In this document: piece by piece, positions 11,774 through 23,785 of the stretch
Position numbering within the stretch: the first letter of the stretch is position 1
How the letters are laid out: every line of letters begins with the position of its first letter
Source: Plasmodium brasilianum
Lineage: Eukaryota > Apicomplexa > Aconoidasida > Haemosporida > Plasmodiidae
DNA: 64,000 nt
Assembly (NCBI RefSeq): GCF_023973825.1
Contig: NC_090125.1
Location: forward strand, 2,825,412-2,889,411
Direction of reading: 5' to 3'
Notes under the pieces: generated by a model
Database searches by the model: none
Told to the model about the DNA's origin: nothing
Seen by the model: the letters and a program-made list of their open reading frames with translations, nothing else
Position numbers and translations under genes: made by a program

Positions 11774-13729
11774 TACTCCTTCACGAATTGCATGTACTTA
11801 AATATATATATGTCAACTCGTATTGCTTGTAGAAGCATACAGACAATATGTATATCTGTTTTACAACATTTTGCAGTATAAATTTTGGTTAGACTCGTAC
11901 AAGAAATTTTCCGAAAGATGAAGAGAGAGGTTTCTTTTTTTTTTTTTTTCTTCTGAAATTTCCTTTTTTATATAATGAGAGTATCAAAATTTTAAATTCT
12001 TCATTTATATTTGTTTTAAAAAATTTAAATAAATAGTTATTTGTACAAATTTGCGCAAATTTTTTGTTTCCTAAGTAACACATGATTTTCCTTCCTTATA
12101 ATCCAATTTGACTATTATACTTGTGTAAAAACAATTATATATATTATATTTTGGGTCTTATTTATGAGTCATATTTTTGGGTCTTACTTTTTTACGTTTT
12201 GTAAATTCTTAACATACTATAACTTTAATATGCAAACAAAATTGTTTTTATATAATCTTTTTTTTCGTTAATTTTTCGCTAAGATGCAAATATATATACA
12301 CATACTATATATATGAATTTAATATTTTTTTCGTCTTTTTCGTTCTTTTTTTTTTTTTTTTTTTGGAATATATATATTAGTTATCTTTTAATTTTCTCTT
12401 GAAAATAATAAAATAAAAATTAATATGTACTAATATAACAAATTTTTAATCAACTTTAAATGAACTGATTAAAAATATATCATACAATAATGTTAATAGG
12501 TATGTATGATGTTCCCTATTTTTTAATTTTATTGCCTTATATTATTTAAAAAACAAAAGTTGTAAAGAAAAACAAAAAAAAATGTGTTAGCCAATATAAC
12601 AGAAAATAATATTCAACTACAGGATTGAATATATAGAAATTTTATTTTTTAACTCTTTACGGTTTTTTTTTTTTTTTAGTTTTTTTTAATTTTAATAATT
12701 GCTTCGAAAATAAGTTATATAACAAAGGAAACTTTCTATTTTTATTTAAAGTTAATGAGTTATTTTTTTATTAACCTGCAATATGGGCATATAAAGGTAT
12801 AATACGATGAAATATTGACATAAGTAAATACAAATATGTTAGCAATTTATTACATATTTAGATAAAAATGGTAAAATTAATAAAATTGATAAAATGATAT
12901 CTGTAAAGTCATAATTGTACATGTACAAGGCATCTAAATTGTAAAATACATGTGCTATTAGAAATGGAAAAAATATCGTTTATCATATTTGTTCTTTTTT
13001 TTTTTAATTGGACTGCTAAAGAAATTTTTGTATAAATGATTTTTTTTTTTTTTTTAACAAAACATAAAGCAAAAAAATTGAAACAAAGGATAATATAGTT
13101 TCTATTATATGTTGAAATGTATAATACCATTAGTATTTTGCATATGTGCAAATAAGTAGGTATTATTATATAATATTATATAAACAAATATATATGTACT
13201 ACATATATATATACAAATTTGTTACGTAGTATATATATTATATGTATATATATAATTATATGTTTTATTGTATATATATATATATATATATATAATTCAT
13301 TGCATGTTAAAATATTAAGGGATTTATAAACTGTATTTTGAAGTATTAAAAAGATGTACTCAAGTAAATTTATAATATATTATATTTTTCACATAACGAT
13401 AAATATAATAATAAAAATGTTATAAATATGTAATGGGAGAATTAAAAAAAGAAAAAAAAAAAAAAGAAATATTATTTTAATAGTTACATAAAACCAAAAT
13501 GAAGAAATATAATTACCAACGAATACAGAATATACAGCCATAAAGATAAAAAAACAAAAAAAAAAAGGATAAGGAAAAAGGAAAAAGGAAAAAGAAGAAA
13601 AGATTACACTAATGTATACAACATATATACATAGCAACATTATAAATCCATTTTATTTATTTTAAAAGAAAATATGTCATGTTTGCGTTATATATTAAAT
13701 CCTGAAATTTATCATTTATATGCCGTGTA

Positions 13730-13772
<43 letters not shown>

Positions 13773-14111
13773 AATCTCGTCGTCTTGTTTTCTATATTTG
13801 TATATATATTTACATAATAAATAAATATATAATATGTACATATATTCAGTACGTATATATAGTACATACACATACGTACACATTTAATACATATTTTGCG
13901 ACAATTTTGTATTTTTTTTTTTTTTTTAATGTTAAAGTCCTTCCCCATTTTATTATTCCCTAACGTATATATATATATATTAATTTTTCATTTACTGCCT
14001 ATACATCACTTATAGGTATATGAATACATATATATATGTGTGATACTTCGGAATACAGTGTTTATGTATTTATATATACATATATATAACTATACATTGA
14101 GTAAAAAAAAA
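11428..14111. other. Intergenic region between NELF-B-like and ZNF598/Hel2-like genes
   Basis: No convincing gene. A possible extra terminal exon of the NELF-B-like gene is at 11548-11623. It holds an (AT)n microsatellite at 11703-11771, another at 13269-13292, a 34-base T run at about 13736-13769, and many shorter homopolymers. The right end must hold the promoter and 5' UTR of the ligase gene. Confidence 0.5.
11703..11771. repeat. (AT)n microsatellite, about 34 units
   Basis: Uninterrupted alternating A and T of about 69 bases, the longest pure dinucleotide run in the window. Such runs are hypervariable in Plasmodium. Confidence 0.95.
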
Positions 14112-17100
14112 ATGTATAGAAGCCGTGACAACCTTGTTAAAAATAACAAGAAGCATGAATTTGTCAAAAGTCAGGACGAAAAAAATTCGCAAGGAGAAAA
14201 TACCAAGTATATTAATATTTCCTATCATATAAGGAAACTGTTTAGTTATTGCGATGCAGACATATTAAGGATAGAAAATAATTTAATTATCTATAATAGT
14301 TTAATTGATAATATAAAAAAGAATGGAAATAAAATAATAAAAAAAGAGGTAGAAAAAATAATACGAGAAAAAGAAAAGAATGAAAAGTACTGTTTGAAAG
14401 AAATGAAGGAAGAAGTATTCAGAGTAAACAATTTTGATTTAAAGAAAGTAGAACTAGATTTTAAATTTATAGAATGTAGCTTATGTTTTGAATTAATTAA
14501 ATTTGTATGTATACAAGAATGTAATCATACCTACTGTTTTTTATGTTTTTATCGTTTATTATATATGGAAAAAAAAGAAAATGATACTGAAAATAATAAT
14601 AGAAGAAATAGTAATATTCGTGAAAACAATAGCAGTAACAATAATATGTATAGGAATTACACAATTAATCGTAATCCCCTGAGAGGTATAGATAATTTTG
14701 AATATTTTAATAATAATAATAGTAGATCAAATGAAAGAAGAAAAGAAGCAAAAGATGAAAAATATAATTATGATTTTGATAAAGAGAAAATGAAATGTCC
14801 TTTTTGTAAAGAACGTAACGAATATATTTTTTTTTGCCTAAATAACTTTTATACCTATTTTACTTACGACAATTTGCTACAAACTTTGCTCGAAAAAGAA
14901 AAAGATAAGTATGATTTTAGTAAAGAAACCATTCAACTTACTGACTTGAATGGACATCTTTTTAACAGGAAAAATCAGAACAAAGGAAGCGAAATAAATC
15001 GTTCATTGAGAGAAAACAGGGAAGGAGGCACCTTAGAAGAATATCATATATATACACATAGCTCAATAGATGAAAATGAAAAAGATCTAATTAGAACAGA
15101 TAACAATATTGACGAGAAAAAAGATAATTTTTTAAAAGGACAAAACGAATTAACAACAAAAAATGATATAAAAAAAGCCTTTTCATCATACTATGATGAT
15201 ATTATAATTTTGCGAAATATCCTAAAAATGAACAGTGAAGCAAACAGTCATAATAATAATAATAGTAATAGCAATACTAGTAACAATGCAACAAAAAAAT
15301 GTGAAAATTTGTATTTATTTTTTTATTATGAGAAATATATAAAGAGGAAAAAAGAGAAAATACAATTTCTTTTAAACGCTTGTGTTAGTTCTTTAAAACG
15401 ATATGCATTTTATTCAAAAATTTTTGTTGATACAGAAAAAAAAATATTTTATGAATATTTTTATATATTTAGCTTATCAACACTTCTTACTAGTTATGTG
15501 TGTTTATTAGCTCCTTGTATTGAATACTGGGTAATGATCCAAAGTAAAAAAGTAGAAAAATTTAAGTTAAATCATAAAACAGATAAATATTTTGAAAAAA
15601 TTTATATAGATAGTGAAAAGGATATAATAAGAAAAAAAAATGATTCTATATATGATAAATATCAACAACCTTCCAAAAATTTTGTTTGCATAAAAGAGGA
15701 AGAATCAGAGTTATCGGATGATTATTTTAAAGTTATAGATATATTTTCTAAAGCTTGCTTTACTAACCTGGACAATGTAAATAATTTAAGTAATTTAAAA
15801 AACTACTGTTATAAAACTTTAAGTGGTTTATGTAAGCATATAGGTGAACATAATAAAACGTATTGTGATATATGTGTAGGGAATAATGATAATATTTTTT
15901 TATTTGAATATAATATATTTTATAAAAAATATGTGAAAGTACATATAGAATATGGAGAAAAAATATCTGAAAATAAATATAAAACAAGGCATATATATTG
16001 TCATTTATGTGGGTTCTATTTATACGATTTCGATACATTCATGAATCATATAAATAAGTATCATTTCTTTTGTAAGTTTTGCTTTAACAAGAATCCGAGT
16101 GATGGAAAGGATGTTGCAAAAAATGGAATAGAGGATGTTGTCTACTACGATCTGCTACACCTTCATGTAATAAAATACGAAAAGAAAAAGAAAAATGAAA
16201 AAAATATTGGAAAATTTTGTAATTTTTTTTTTTTTTTTTTTTTTTTTGCACATTTTTGTGGTCCACATGTGCACACACATGTAGATGTACAAATGCGAAA
16301 GAATATATACACATTTATGTACACAACGAATACAATATATATTTTGCATCTTCATTTAACTGATTTTTTTAGGTATATAAAGATTACGAAAATTTATTTG
16401 ATCATTATAAGAAAAAGCATCATCCATGTTTGTATGAACAATGCATATTTGTTGTCTTTGATAACAAAATAGATTTGTGTTTTCATATAGCAGAGAAACA
16501 TGAAGAGAAAGGAAGTAATAAGAAAAATAAGATAACCTTCTCCATAGGAGGAGCATCATATAACGAAATACGTAATAATGGAATTAACGGAAATGGCAAT
16601 AATAACAGTGGTATTAGTGGAACTAGTAGTTATTATAATAACAATAAGAGAGATAGGAACAGTAAAGATATTAGTAACTCGCTGGAACATGATGATCAGT
16701 TAGGAAATAGTAAAAAAACATTTGACGTTAATAGTCACAGATGTCTATACAACTTTAAGAGATTTTATGATTCATGGTATTTTGATTATTATGTTGAATG
16801 CAATATAGTAAATTTTGTTCAATATTTTAGTACTAGAAAATATTTCTTTTTATATATTATGAGAACAGATATGGACATAATTTTAAAAGTGTTCGAAAAC
16901 TTATGGAAAAATAATTCTGATTTATATTTTTCACAAGATGAAATAATAGAATTAAACAGAAGTATAATAGAGGAAGATTTTCCTATGAGCAAAAATAATT
17001 TTTTTCTTTTCAAATTATTTTTGGATTATATAATAGAAAAAATAGATTTTTTATTATATAATAAAGAAGATTTAGAAAGAAATTATTTAAGCCTATTTTT

Positions 17101-19396
17101 CCATATAATTGTTCATAAATCATTTGTCCTGTATTACGCGTTCTTCTTTCTGTACCTAAACGAAAGATGTGTGAACTTGGACAAAGTTATTACCACGGTG
17201 TACAGCAGTGGTTCTACAACTAACAACAAGGCTGATAGTTCCATAAACAATCATACTTGTTCCAATAACATTCGAGGTAATAATTTGAAAAAAAACACAG
17301 AGAATATGCAAAAAACGAAGCATATATACAATTATGAAAAAGATATGATCAGACTAAGGAAAATAATAGAACAAAACGCGAAGATTAGCTTAGCCGAATT
17401 AAGCAAATATGGCTTTCTATATTTAATTTTTTTATTTTTTAAAATAGACAAAAACGGATTTGAAAGAGTATACACTTTTGTAAAGAATATTTCTTTACTA
17501 TGTAAAGACACGTACGATAAAATAAAAAAGGTAGATGCGAAAGGAGATATAAATAAAAACTGTAGTAGTAACAGGAACAGCAATAGCAACCACAGTAATA
17601 ATAATAATATATTAATACCGCTAGTTCAGAAGAAAAAGGAAAAGAGCAAACATGAAAACGAAATGGGGAATGGCAGCTCGCTCTTAGATGCAATTAACTC
17701 ACAAAAAGATTTTTCAGAATTAGAAGATGTGAATCAGTTAATTAAAAAATATTCGAAAAGGAAAGGAGCTCAAAGTAGTAATATAATTAATAATATATAT
17801 GATAAAAAATGGGATATATCAAAAAAGGTAGTCTTAGATTTACTTTATTATATTGATCCAAATTTAAATTTAGTTTCTTTCTTTTATTTATTTTTAAGTA
17901 ACTATTTTTGTGCTTATATGAAGGACTCTTGTATAAATAATATGGTTAATATATCGAATGAAAATAAAAAAAATATATTAAAAAGAATATCATATGATGT
18001 TGATTTGGCATCGTTAACTAGTATTTCAAAAGATTTAAGTAATTTTGTAAATGCAAAAACGTTGGAGGAATGTTTATCCACCGGACCAGAATATTATAGA
18101 ATAAGAAAAGATATAGAAATAATTCTAAAAACAAATGGACAAAATGGAAAAAATGGAAGAACTAACAATGAATCGGACAGAATGAAATATATGGATAGTA
18201 CAAAAATAAACGTCAACTTATATGATGTATCTTTGTCATTAAGAAATAGATTTCTAAATATAATTAAAAGTACCAAAGTAAATGAATTGTACGTCATTTA
18301 CTTTTATGTAAGTAGTATAATGCTTTCAAGCACAAGTTGCAGTAGTTCAAAAAATGAAGAATTTCCCTCCCTCTTTGATATGAACAATAATATGAACACT
18401 ACTTCTAATGGTATTAGCATAAACAATGTAGTAGGCGTCTACAGCAAAGAAACACTTAACATATTAAACAGAAACGCGTCTACTAGTATTAATAATAGGG
18501 TTAATTCACCAAATAAAATTAAAAATAAAAATGCAAGTTCATATAAAAACAAAGTAGAACAAAGCAAAGAAGAGTTTTTAAATACAAGAGGACAGAATAT
18601 CGATTTAGAGTATCCTCCACTTCCAGAAATGAAGCAAGAGGATACTGTTCAACTTTTATTAAAACAAGACAAGAGCAGCAAGAAAAACGAAAAGAATAGT
18701 AGTAAGAACGCCAAAAATAGTAATAAAATAAAAGGAAATAAAGATCATCGCTCAGATGTCGTTAGTCAAAATGTTACGTTAAATAAAAATAAGAAGGAAA
18801 ATAAATTTTCACCTAATAAGACAGTAGTAAATAACATGAAGATTAATAAGGAAAATGAGAACAATGCAAAAAAAATAACATGTACAAAAAGCACGACACC
18901 AGATTTTAAGTATTCTGATTTTCCTTCACTTTGTAGCAATATTAAGGCCGACGAAAATAAAACAAAAAAAAATAAAAATAATGAAAAAGGAAAGGATTGT
19001 AGAAATAAGAACATCGCAAATGTGCGTATTGAATCATTTACTGCTGAAGAATTCCCGTCTCTTCACCCAATAGAAGAAAACAAAAAAAAGATAAACAGAA
19101 GCAGTGGTAACAGCAGTAAGAACAACAGGAACAAAAAAAATAATAATAATAATAATAATAATTGTACAAATATTAATCATGTAAATAGGAACAGTGAAAA
19201 AGATAAACATAATAAATGTACCGAAAACACGAACGACACCCCTTTTGCTTTTAACCAAAAATCATATTTGAATGCATCAGAAGGCAATGTTACCTTCACC
19301 ATTAAAAAAAAAAGCAAAGTGAAGAGGTGCAACATGTGTACATACGAAAATCTTTTTGAAAGAACCAAATGTGAATTATGCGAAAGTCCTCTATAA
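14112..19396 (+). CDS. HEL2: ZNF598/Hel2-like RING E3 ubiquitin ligase (ribosome quality control)
   Basis: Two exons, 14112-16166 and 16373-19396, joined in phase 0 (GTAATA donor; acceptor after poly-T), about 1692 residues. The RING starts at C122 (CSLCFELIKFVCIQECNHTYCFLC) and is closed by CPFC near 229-232 after a ~75-residue Asn-rich insertion. C2H2-like fingers follow: CHLCGFYLYDFDTFMNHINKYH (about 630) and, across the splice, VYKDYENLFDHYKKKHHPCLYEQC then DLCFHIAEKH, the order typical of ZNF598/Hel2. The long tail has four F/Y-P-S/P-L motifs and ends with a RanBP2-type zinc finger (CNMCTYENLFERTKCELC). In yeast and humans this ligase ubiquitinates 40S proteins of collided ribosomes, for example on poly-A. 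The start is the ATG after an A10 run; an in-frame upstream GTG at 14040 was rejected. Confidence 0.83.
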
Positions 19397-20418
19397 ATAA
19401 TGTGAAAAAAAGAAAAAAGAAAAACATAAGCAAGTTTTGTATTTTTGTCATAAGGCTTATACATTGCTTCGGATGAAATTTCACAGCTACTACTAATTAT
19501 ATTTTATAAATAAAGTTAAATTATTTATGACGTAACTTTTTTTAAAATTATATATTTTTAAAGGAGCGAAGAAAAAAACAAGGTTTTGAAAAGTATATAA
19601 AAATACGCTATTTATGTTATATTCAGTTCCTTCACAAAAAAAAAAAAAATATATAGTAGAATAACAAAATAGCAAATGGAAAGTAGTATAGTATATCACA
19701 AATTAACAGATTATATCATTTGTTACATTTTTGTAGAAATGTTGCAAAAAAAAAAAAAAAAAAAAGTAATATTTTAATTTATTTCTCAATAAAAAATTTT
19801 AAATAATAAATACCGTTGTCACTATGAAAATCATATGCATGATGTAAAAAGTATGTGAGAAAAGGAAATTTACAAAATAGACAATTACTTAGATTTTATT
19901 CTCGTATGTTGTTACAATTCCATTAGTTTTTTTTCTTTTCATCCAAATGTCCATTCCCTTTTTTCACATTGCTTACGTGTGCCGTATATATTGTACGTAA
20001 GCGTGTGTTCTTAATAATTTGTTTGTTAATTTTACCTTCTATGCAATAAGGTTTAAAAAATTATTAAAAATAAAAGTGCACAATTAAGTCTTATTGTTTT
20101 TAATTTCATTATATGCATTCTCTCTTTATTTTTTTTTTTTTTGTAATATTTCATTTAACTGATACGTTCAATGGTGCGTAAATGTATATATACGTATATA
20201 CATATATATATGTATACAACATATGTTCATGTGAATATACACAAATGGGCGCACGAAGAAAGAGCTTCGCGTTCTGCGAAGGGCTACAATTAAATAACTG
20301 TCAAATATGCACATACATACATATATATATATGTATGTGCGTATTCTTATCGTATTATACATGACTTTCCTCGCTGCTCCCTTATTATTTTTTTTTTTTA
20401 CTTTCTATACATAAAGAA
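19397..20418. other. Convergent intergenic region, ligase gene and TAH18
   Basis: Both neighbours end here, so it should hold two terminators. No ORF of interest. Contains homopolymers (19637-19649, 19746-19764), TATA/CATA microsatellites (20183-20215, 20320-20337) and one G+C-richer stem-loop at 20263-20285. Confidence 0.5.
20263..20285. other. Stem-loop in convergent intergenic region
   Basis: The arms CTTCGC and GCGAAG pair perfectly around a 5-base loop, and two further pairs (AG/CT) form beyond a GG bulge. It is much richer in G+C than its surroundings. It could be a structured 3' UTR element of either converging gene or part of a small RNA; function unknown. Confidence 0.4.
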
Positions 20419-22995
20419 TTAATACCAAGATTCTAATATAATAGAGAAATCGTCTATTTTTTTTTTTAAAAATAAATTTATTTCTTCCATGCTTTTATTT
20501 TGTTCCTTTTGTTTTATAATATTAGCAAACATTTTAATTAAATTTTGCGAAAATGGACGAGATTTTCCTGATATTAAAATTATTGTATTTATATTTTTTA
20601 AATGTTCATAAATCATGTCTTGTAACATCAAAATTAGATCAGTTACATATAATTTTTTCTTTTCTTTCAAAAGTTGTTTCATTTCTTCGTAGTTCATTTG
20701 AATAATTCTATTTTCTCTTGTTTCGAAATATTTGTTCGGGTTTGTCGAGTTATTATATGTATTATCACGTGAACACTTTTGAACTTCCTCGTTATAAAAG
20801 AGAAAATTGTCCCTTTCGAGTCTGGAGAAAGCCACAAATATATAATTGAAATATAAATAATTTTGTAACTCCTCTTGAAAATAGAAATCGTTTAACCTGT
20901 TTCTAAAACCAAGGAAAAGAAGATCTTTATTGAACGAGTTGCATGACGAATAAACGTTTTTCTTTTCGTTTTGCTTTTCCTTTGGCTTGTTTTTATACAG
21001 ACGATTATACAAATAATGGCGATGTCGAATAACCCCTAGTAGGCTACTGAAAGCTGCTCCTATAGAAATATAAATAATTCTATAATTAAGATTTAATATA
21101 TTTTTATTTGTGCATAATAAGCTATTTTCAATTTTGGCATAAATGCAGGAGCCAGGTTTTAAATTTATTAAATAATCTGAACACAGTCCAACACATTTTT
21201 TATTTTTATTTATTGTAGTTTCGTATAAGCACACTAATAATTCAATAATATCTATCTTATTTTGCGTTATTCTATTTCTTATTATGTTGGTATATTTTAA
21301 CGAATAAATCATTTTCTCCATCATTATGTTATAGGTATAAGAAGACAAAATGTTTAACGCATTTTTTTTTTTATTTATATAATAATTTAATTTCAAAATA
21401 TGAATAATCCAAGAAAAATTTGGGTTTGTGCTAAAGTAGTACAAATTATAAAAGTTAAAATTTTTTAAAAAATAATAAGAATCTATAGTATTCAATATGG
21501 AATAACATCTCTCTTGAATAGATGGTAATGTGTTAATAAGAAAGGACACATCAATTTTTATATAATTATAAAAATCAAAAAATATATCATAATATGACCT
21601 TTTATCTTGATAAACGTAGGAAAAATAATCTGAAATATTGTTCGTGTCAGCAAGTTGTAAAAATTTCTTTTTGTGTATATCACTAACTGTTTTTTTACTT
21701 AAATATAAAAAAAAAAAAGGAGTAACAATTTTATTAAGATCTAGAAAATATATAAACAAATCTAATATTTTTATTTTTTTATTAACAGGAATAAATGTGT
21801 TATTTGTACAATGTACATGATCGTTTTGAATAATTATTATATAATCATTATAATTAATTTTTAATAAATTTAAAATATTTTTTGTCTTCTCTTCATTTAA
21901 AAATGGATGAACTTTTATTAAATCGCTCACATTAAAACATCGTGTTGGGGCTATTAAATCAATGTATCTAACATCTTGATGATACGATTCATCACTACAT
22001 TTTTCAGTTTTTAACACTTCAAATTTCATGAAATTTGACGACTTACAAAAATATTCATCTATACTGAAATCTGCATAATTTGTAATAATATTATCACTAC
22101 TAATAGTATTGTTCTCATAAATGTTATGACACTTTTTCCCTTCCAAATTTGAATATTCGTATTGCAGTTTCTTTACCACCTTATTTATTTCACCGCCTAT
22201 GTTAGTGCACGATTCCTCTAACTGCTCCTCCTTTGCTTGATATTTGTTCGTATTTACATTTACCACAACGGAAACTTTTCCATTATTTGTTTCATCATAT
22301 GGTGTAGTTACATTATCATCCTTTATCGTGTTTACTTTGTAAGAATTGCTTTTTTTGATTTTCGTTTTACCATTTTTATTAGCTGTGATTTCTTCTTTTT
22401 GGCTTATTTTTATTCCATTATCTTTTTGCTGTTCATTTTTAGAATGACTATATATATGCTTTACGTTAAACAAGCATGGAATATTATCATTTATTTGAAA
22501 ATGAAAAAAATTTTTTTTTAAAAACTCATAAACGTTCGCCTTCCAAATATTGAAATTTGTAAAATGCATTGAAGGATGTTGATAATTACCTAAGTTATAA
22601 TTAACAATATTAGCATCCAATGATTTTAGTTTTTTTCTTAATTTTTTAGCTACAATGTTATAATTATCATATGAACTATCACCTAGGCCAAATAAATGAA
22701 AATTCATGGTATCATAAAATACTAAGTTCGTCTTATGTAAGTCTTTCCAAAACTTGGACATGTTATGTGTATAGCAACCATATCCTGTTGTACTAACAAT
22801 TATAATAATATTTTCATATCTATAAAAGCTCATTAAATTTACATCATTCAAGCAAAAAAAATCTATATGAAAATGCATATACAGTTCATATAAAACATTT
22901 CTGCAGCAGTCGTAGGCCGTGCCATATTCTGAACCGTACAATAATAAAATTTTGCTCCTCTTCTTTATATCATCATCCATCGTACTGTTAAACAT
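20419..22995 (-). CDS. TAH18: NADPH-dependent diflavin oxidoreductase (TAH18/NDOR1)
   Basis: Single exon, 858 residues. An N-terminal flavodoxin-like FMN domain (about 10-175) shows LLYGSEYGTAYDC, IIVSTTGYG and FHLFGLGDSSYDNYN. A Lys/Asn-rich insert (about 180-330) is followed by the FAD domain with ERCYSI (about 493, the RxYS motif) and a degenerate NADP(H) domain: YISIGAAFSSLLGVIRHR, LLFLGFRNRLNDFYFQEEL, FVAFSRLERDNF, ISGKSRPFSQNL and an aromatic C-terminus (ESWY). Tah18 passes electrons from NADPH through FAD and FMN to Dre2 for cytosolic Fe-S cluster assembly. Typical members have about 600 residues. The GTGxAPF-like pyrophosphate motif and the late CG motif Cys are altered here. Cytochrome P450 reductase is the main alternative; the lack of a membrane anchor argues against it. 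Confidence 0.8.
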   Translation of the reverse strand: MFNSTMDDDIKKRSKILLLYGSEYGTAYDCCRNVLYELYMHFHIDFFCLNDVNLMSFYRYENIIIIVSTTGYGCYTHNMSKFWKDLHKTNLVFYDTMNFHLFGLGDSSYDNYNIVAKKLRKKLKSLDANIVNYNLGNYQHPSMHFTNFNIWKANVYEFLKKNFFHFQINDNIPCLFNVKHIYSHSKNEQQKDNGIKISQKEEITANKNGKTKIKKSNSYKVNTIKDDNVTTPYDETNNGKVSVVVNVNTNKYQAKEEQLEESCTNIGGEINKVVKKLQYEYSNLEGKKCHNIYENNTISSDNIITNYADFSIDEYFCKSSNFMKFEVLKTEKCSDESYHQDVRYIDLIAPTRCFNVSDLIKVHPFLNEEKTKNILNLLKINYNDYIIIIQNDHVHCTNNTFIPVNKKIKILDLFIYFLDLNKIVTPFFFLYLSKKTVSDIHKKKFLQLADTNNISDYFSYVYQDKRSYYDIFFDFYNYIKIDVSFLINTLPSIQERCYSILNTIDSYYFLKNFNFYNLYYFSTNPNFSWIIHILKLNYYINKKKNALNILSSYTYNIMMEKMIYSLKYTNIIRNRITQNKIDIIELLVCLYETTINKNKKCVGLCSDYLINLKPGSCIYAKIENSLLCTNKNILNLNYRIIYISIGAAFSSLLGVIRHRHYLYNRLYKNKPKEKQNEKKNVYSSCNSFNKDLLFLGFRNRLNDFYFQEELQNYLYFNYIFVAFSRLERDNFLFYNEEVQKCSRDNTYNNSTNPNKYFETRENRIIQMNYEEMKQLLKEKKKLYVTDLILMLQDMIYEHLKNINTIILISGKSRPFSQNLIKMFANIIKQKEQNKSMEEINLFLKKKIDDFSIILESWY

Positions 22996-23061
22996 TATCT
23001 AGATGCAAAATCCTCTTACTTTGCAAAGATGAAAAAAGAAATATTATGTACATATATATAT

Positions 23062-23106
<45 letters not shown>

Positions 23107-23143
23107 TACAATAACTGTATCATTATATAATTATGAGTAACCT
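22996..23143. repeat. (AT)n-rich spacer between two co-oriented genes
   Basis: Short 148-bp spacer dominated by (TA)n at 23052-23104. It must contain both the 3' end of the CX3C gene and the 5' end of the TAH18 mRNA, unless the transcripts overlap. Confidence 0.7.
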
Positions 23144-23785
23144 TCACATTCTGTCTCTGAGCAAATGACCATACTTTTTTGAACAAGCGTTAAGGCATAA
23201 TTCTTGTTCTATATCTTTGTAATTCTTTTCTAATTTTTTAATATTATCTTCATCGAAATTTATACTATTCTTATTACTGAAGATTTTATATTCTATAATA
23301 TCTTTTTCAAATCTTTCATACAAATTTTTTTTACATAAAGTAAAACAATTTCCTTGGTTCTCTGCGAAGTTTCTTAGCTTTTTTATATTCTCCCTCTCAT
23401 TGCTGCTATCTATTGCGTCTAAATTTTTTTTCCGTTCCTTAAACGCCTTAATTAATTCTGCAATTTCGTTTATGTTCTTACTTCTTAACTCCTTTAATCC
23501 TGAAAAAGATGCAGTAACAACATGCGTGGTAAACATATATTAAAGGTGGTGGGGATGACACAGCAAAAAAAATGAGGTTTAGGAAAAAAGACAAAAATGG
23601 GTTACAAAATGCTGCAATTGATGGTACGATAATAAAATTTACAAATTATAATAAATACATATATATATAAGAATAAACTTATAGAGTTAGCATATTTCTC
23701 CTCTCCCACGCATGAGCAATACACATTGGTTCAAGTCATTTTTTTTTTTACCTGTCGTTGTCTCGCAATTTTGATAACTTATCAT
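23144..23785 (-). CDS. Small twin CX3C protein, possible mitochondrial intermembrane-space protein
   Basis: Two exons on the minus strand, 23785-23752 and 23499-23144, joined in phase 1 (intron starts GTAAAA and ends TTTTTCAG), giving 129 residues. The first ATG of the unspliced downstream ORF would lie in the intron. The protein is charged and helical and has two CX3C motifs, CFTLC (63-67) and CLNAC (113-117), each in a predicted helix. Paired CX3C motifs are typical of small Tim chaperones and other proteins imported by the Mia40 disulfide relay, but the 45-residue gap is much wider than the 11-16 of small Tims. I do not recognise the family more closely; the intermembrane-space location is inference. 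Confidence 0.6.

Noticed and set aside
14040..14111. Upstream extension of the ZNF598/Hel2 ORF
   Set aside because: Begins at GTG and encodes microsatellite-like residues; the ATG at 14112 is the first good start.
16167..16472. Read-through of the ligase's first exon past LLHLH
   Set aside because: It runs into a T25 tract and a stop; the in-phase splice to 16373 restores the conserved zinc-finger sequence.
23700..23750. T-loop-like ggttcaagtc suggesting a tRNA
   Set aside because: No acceptor stem, D-loop or anticodon stem can be drawn upstream, and it sits in the first intron side of the CX3C gene.
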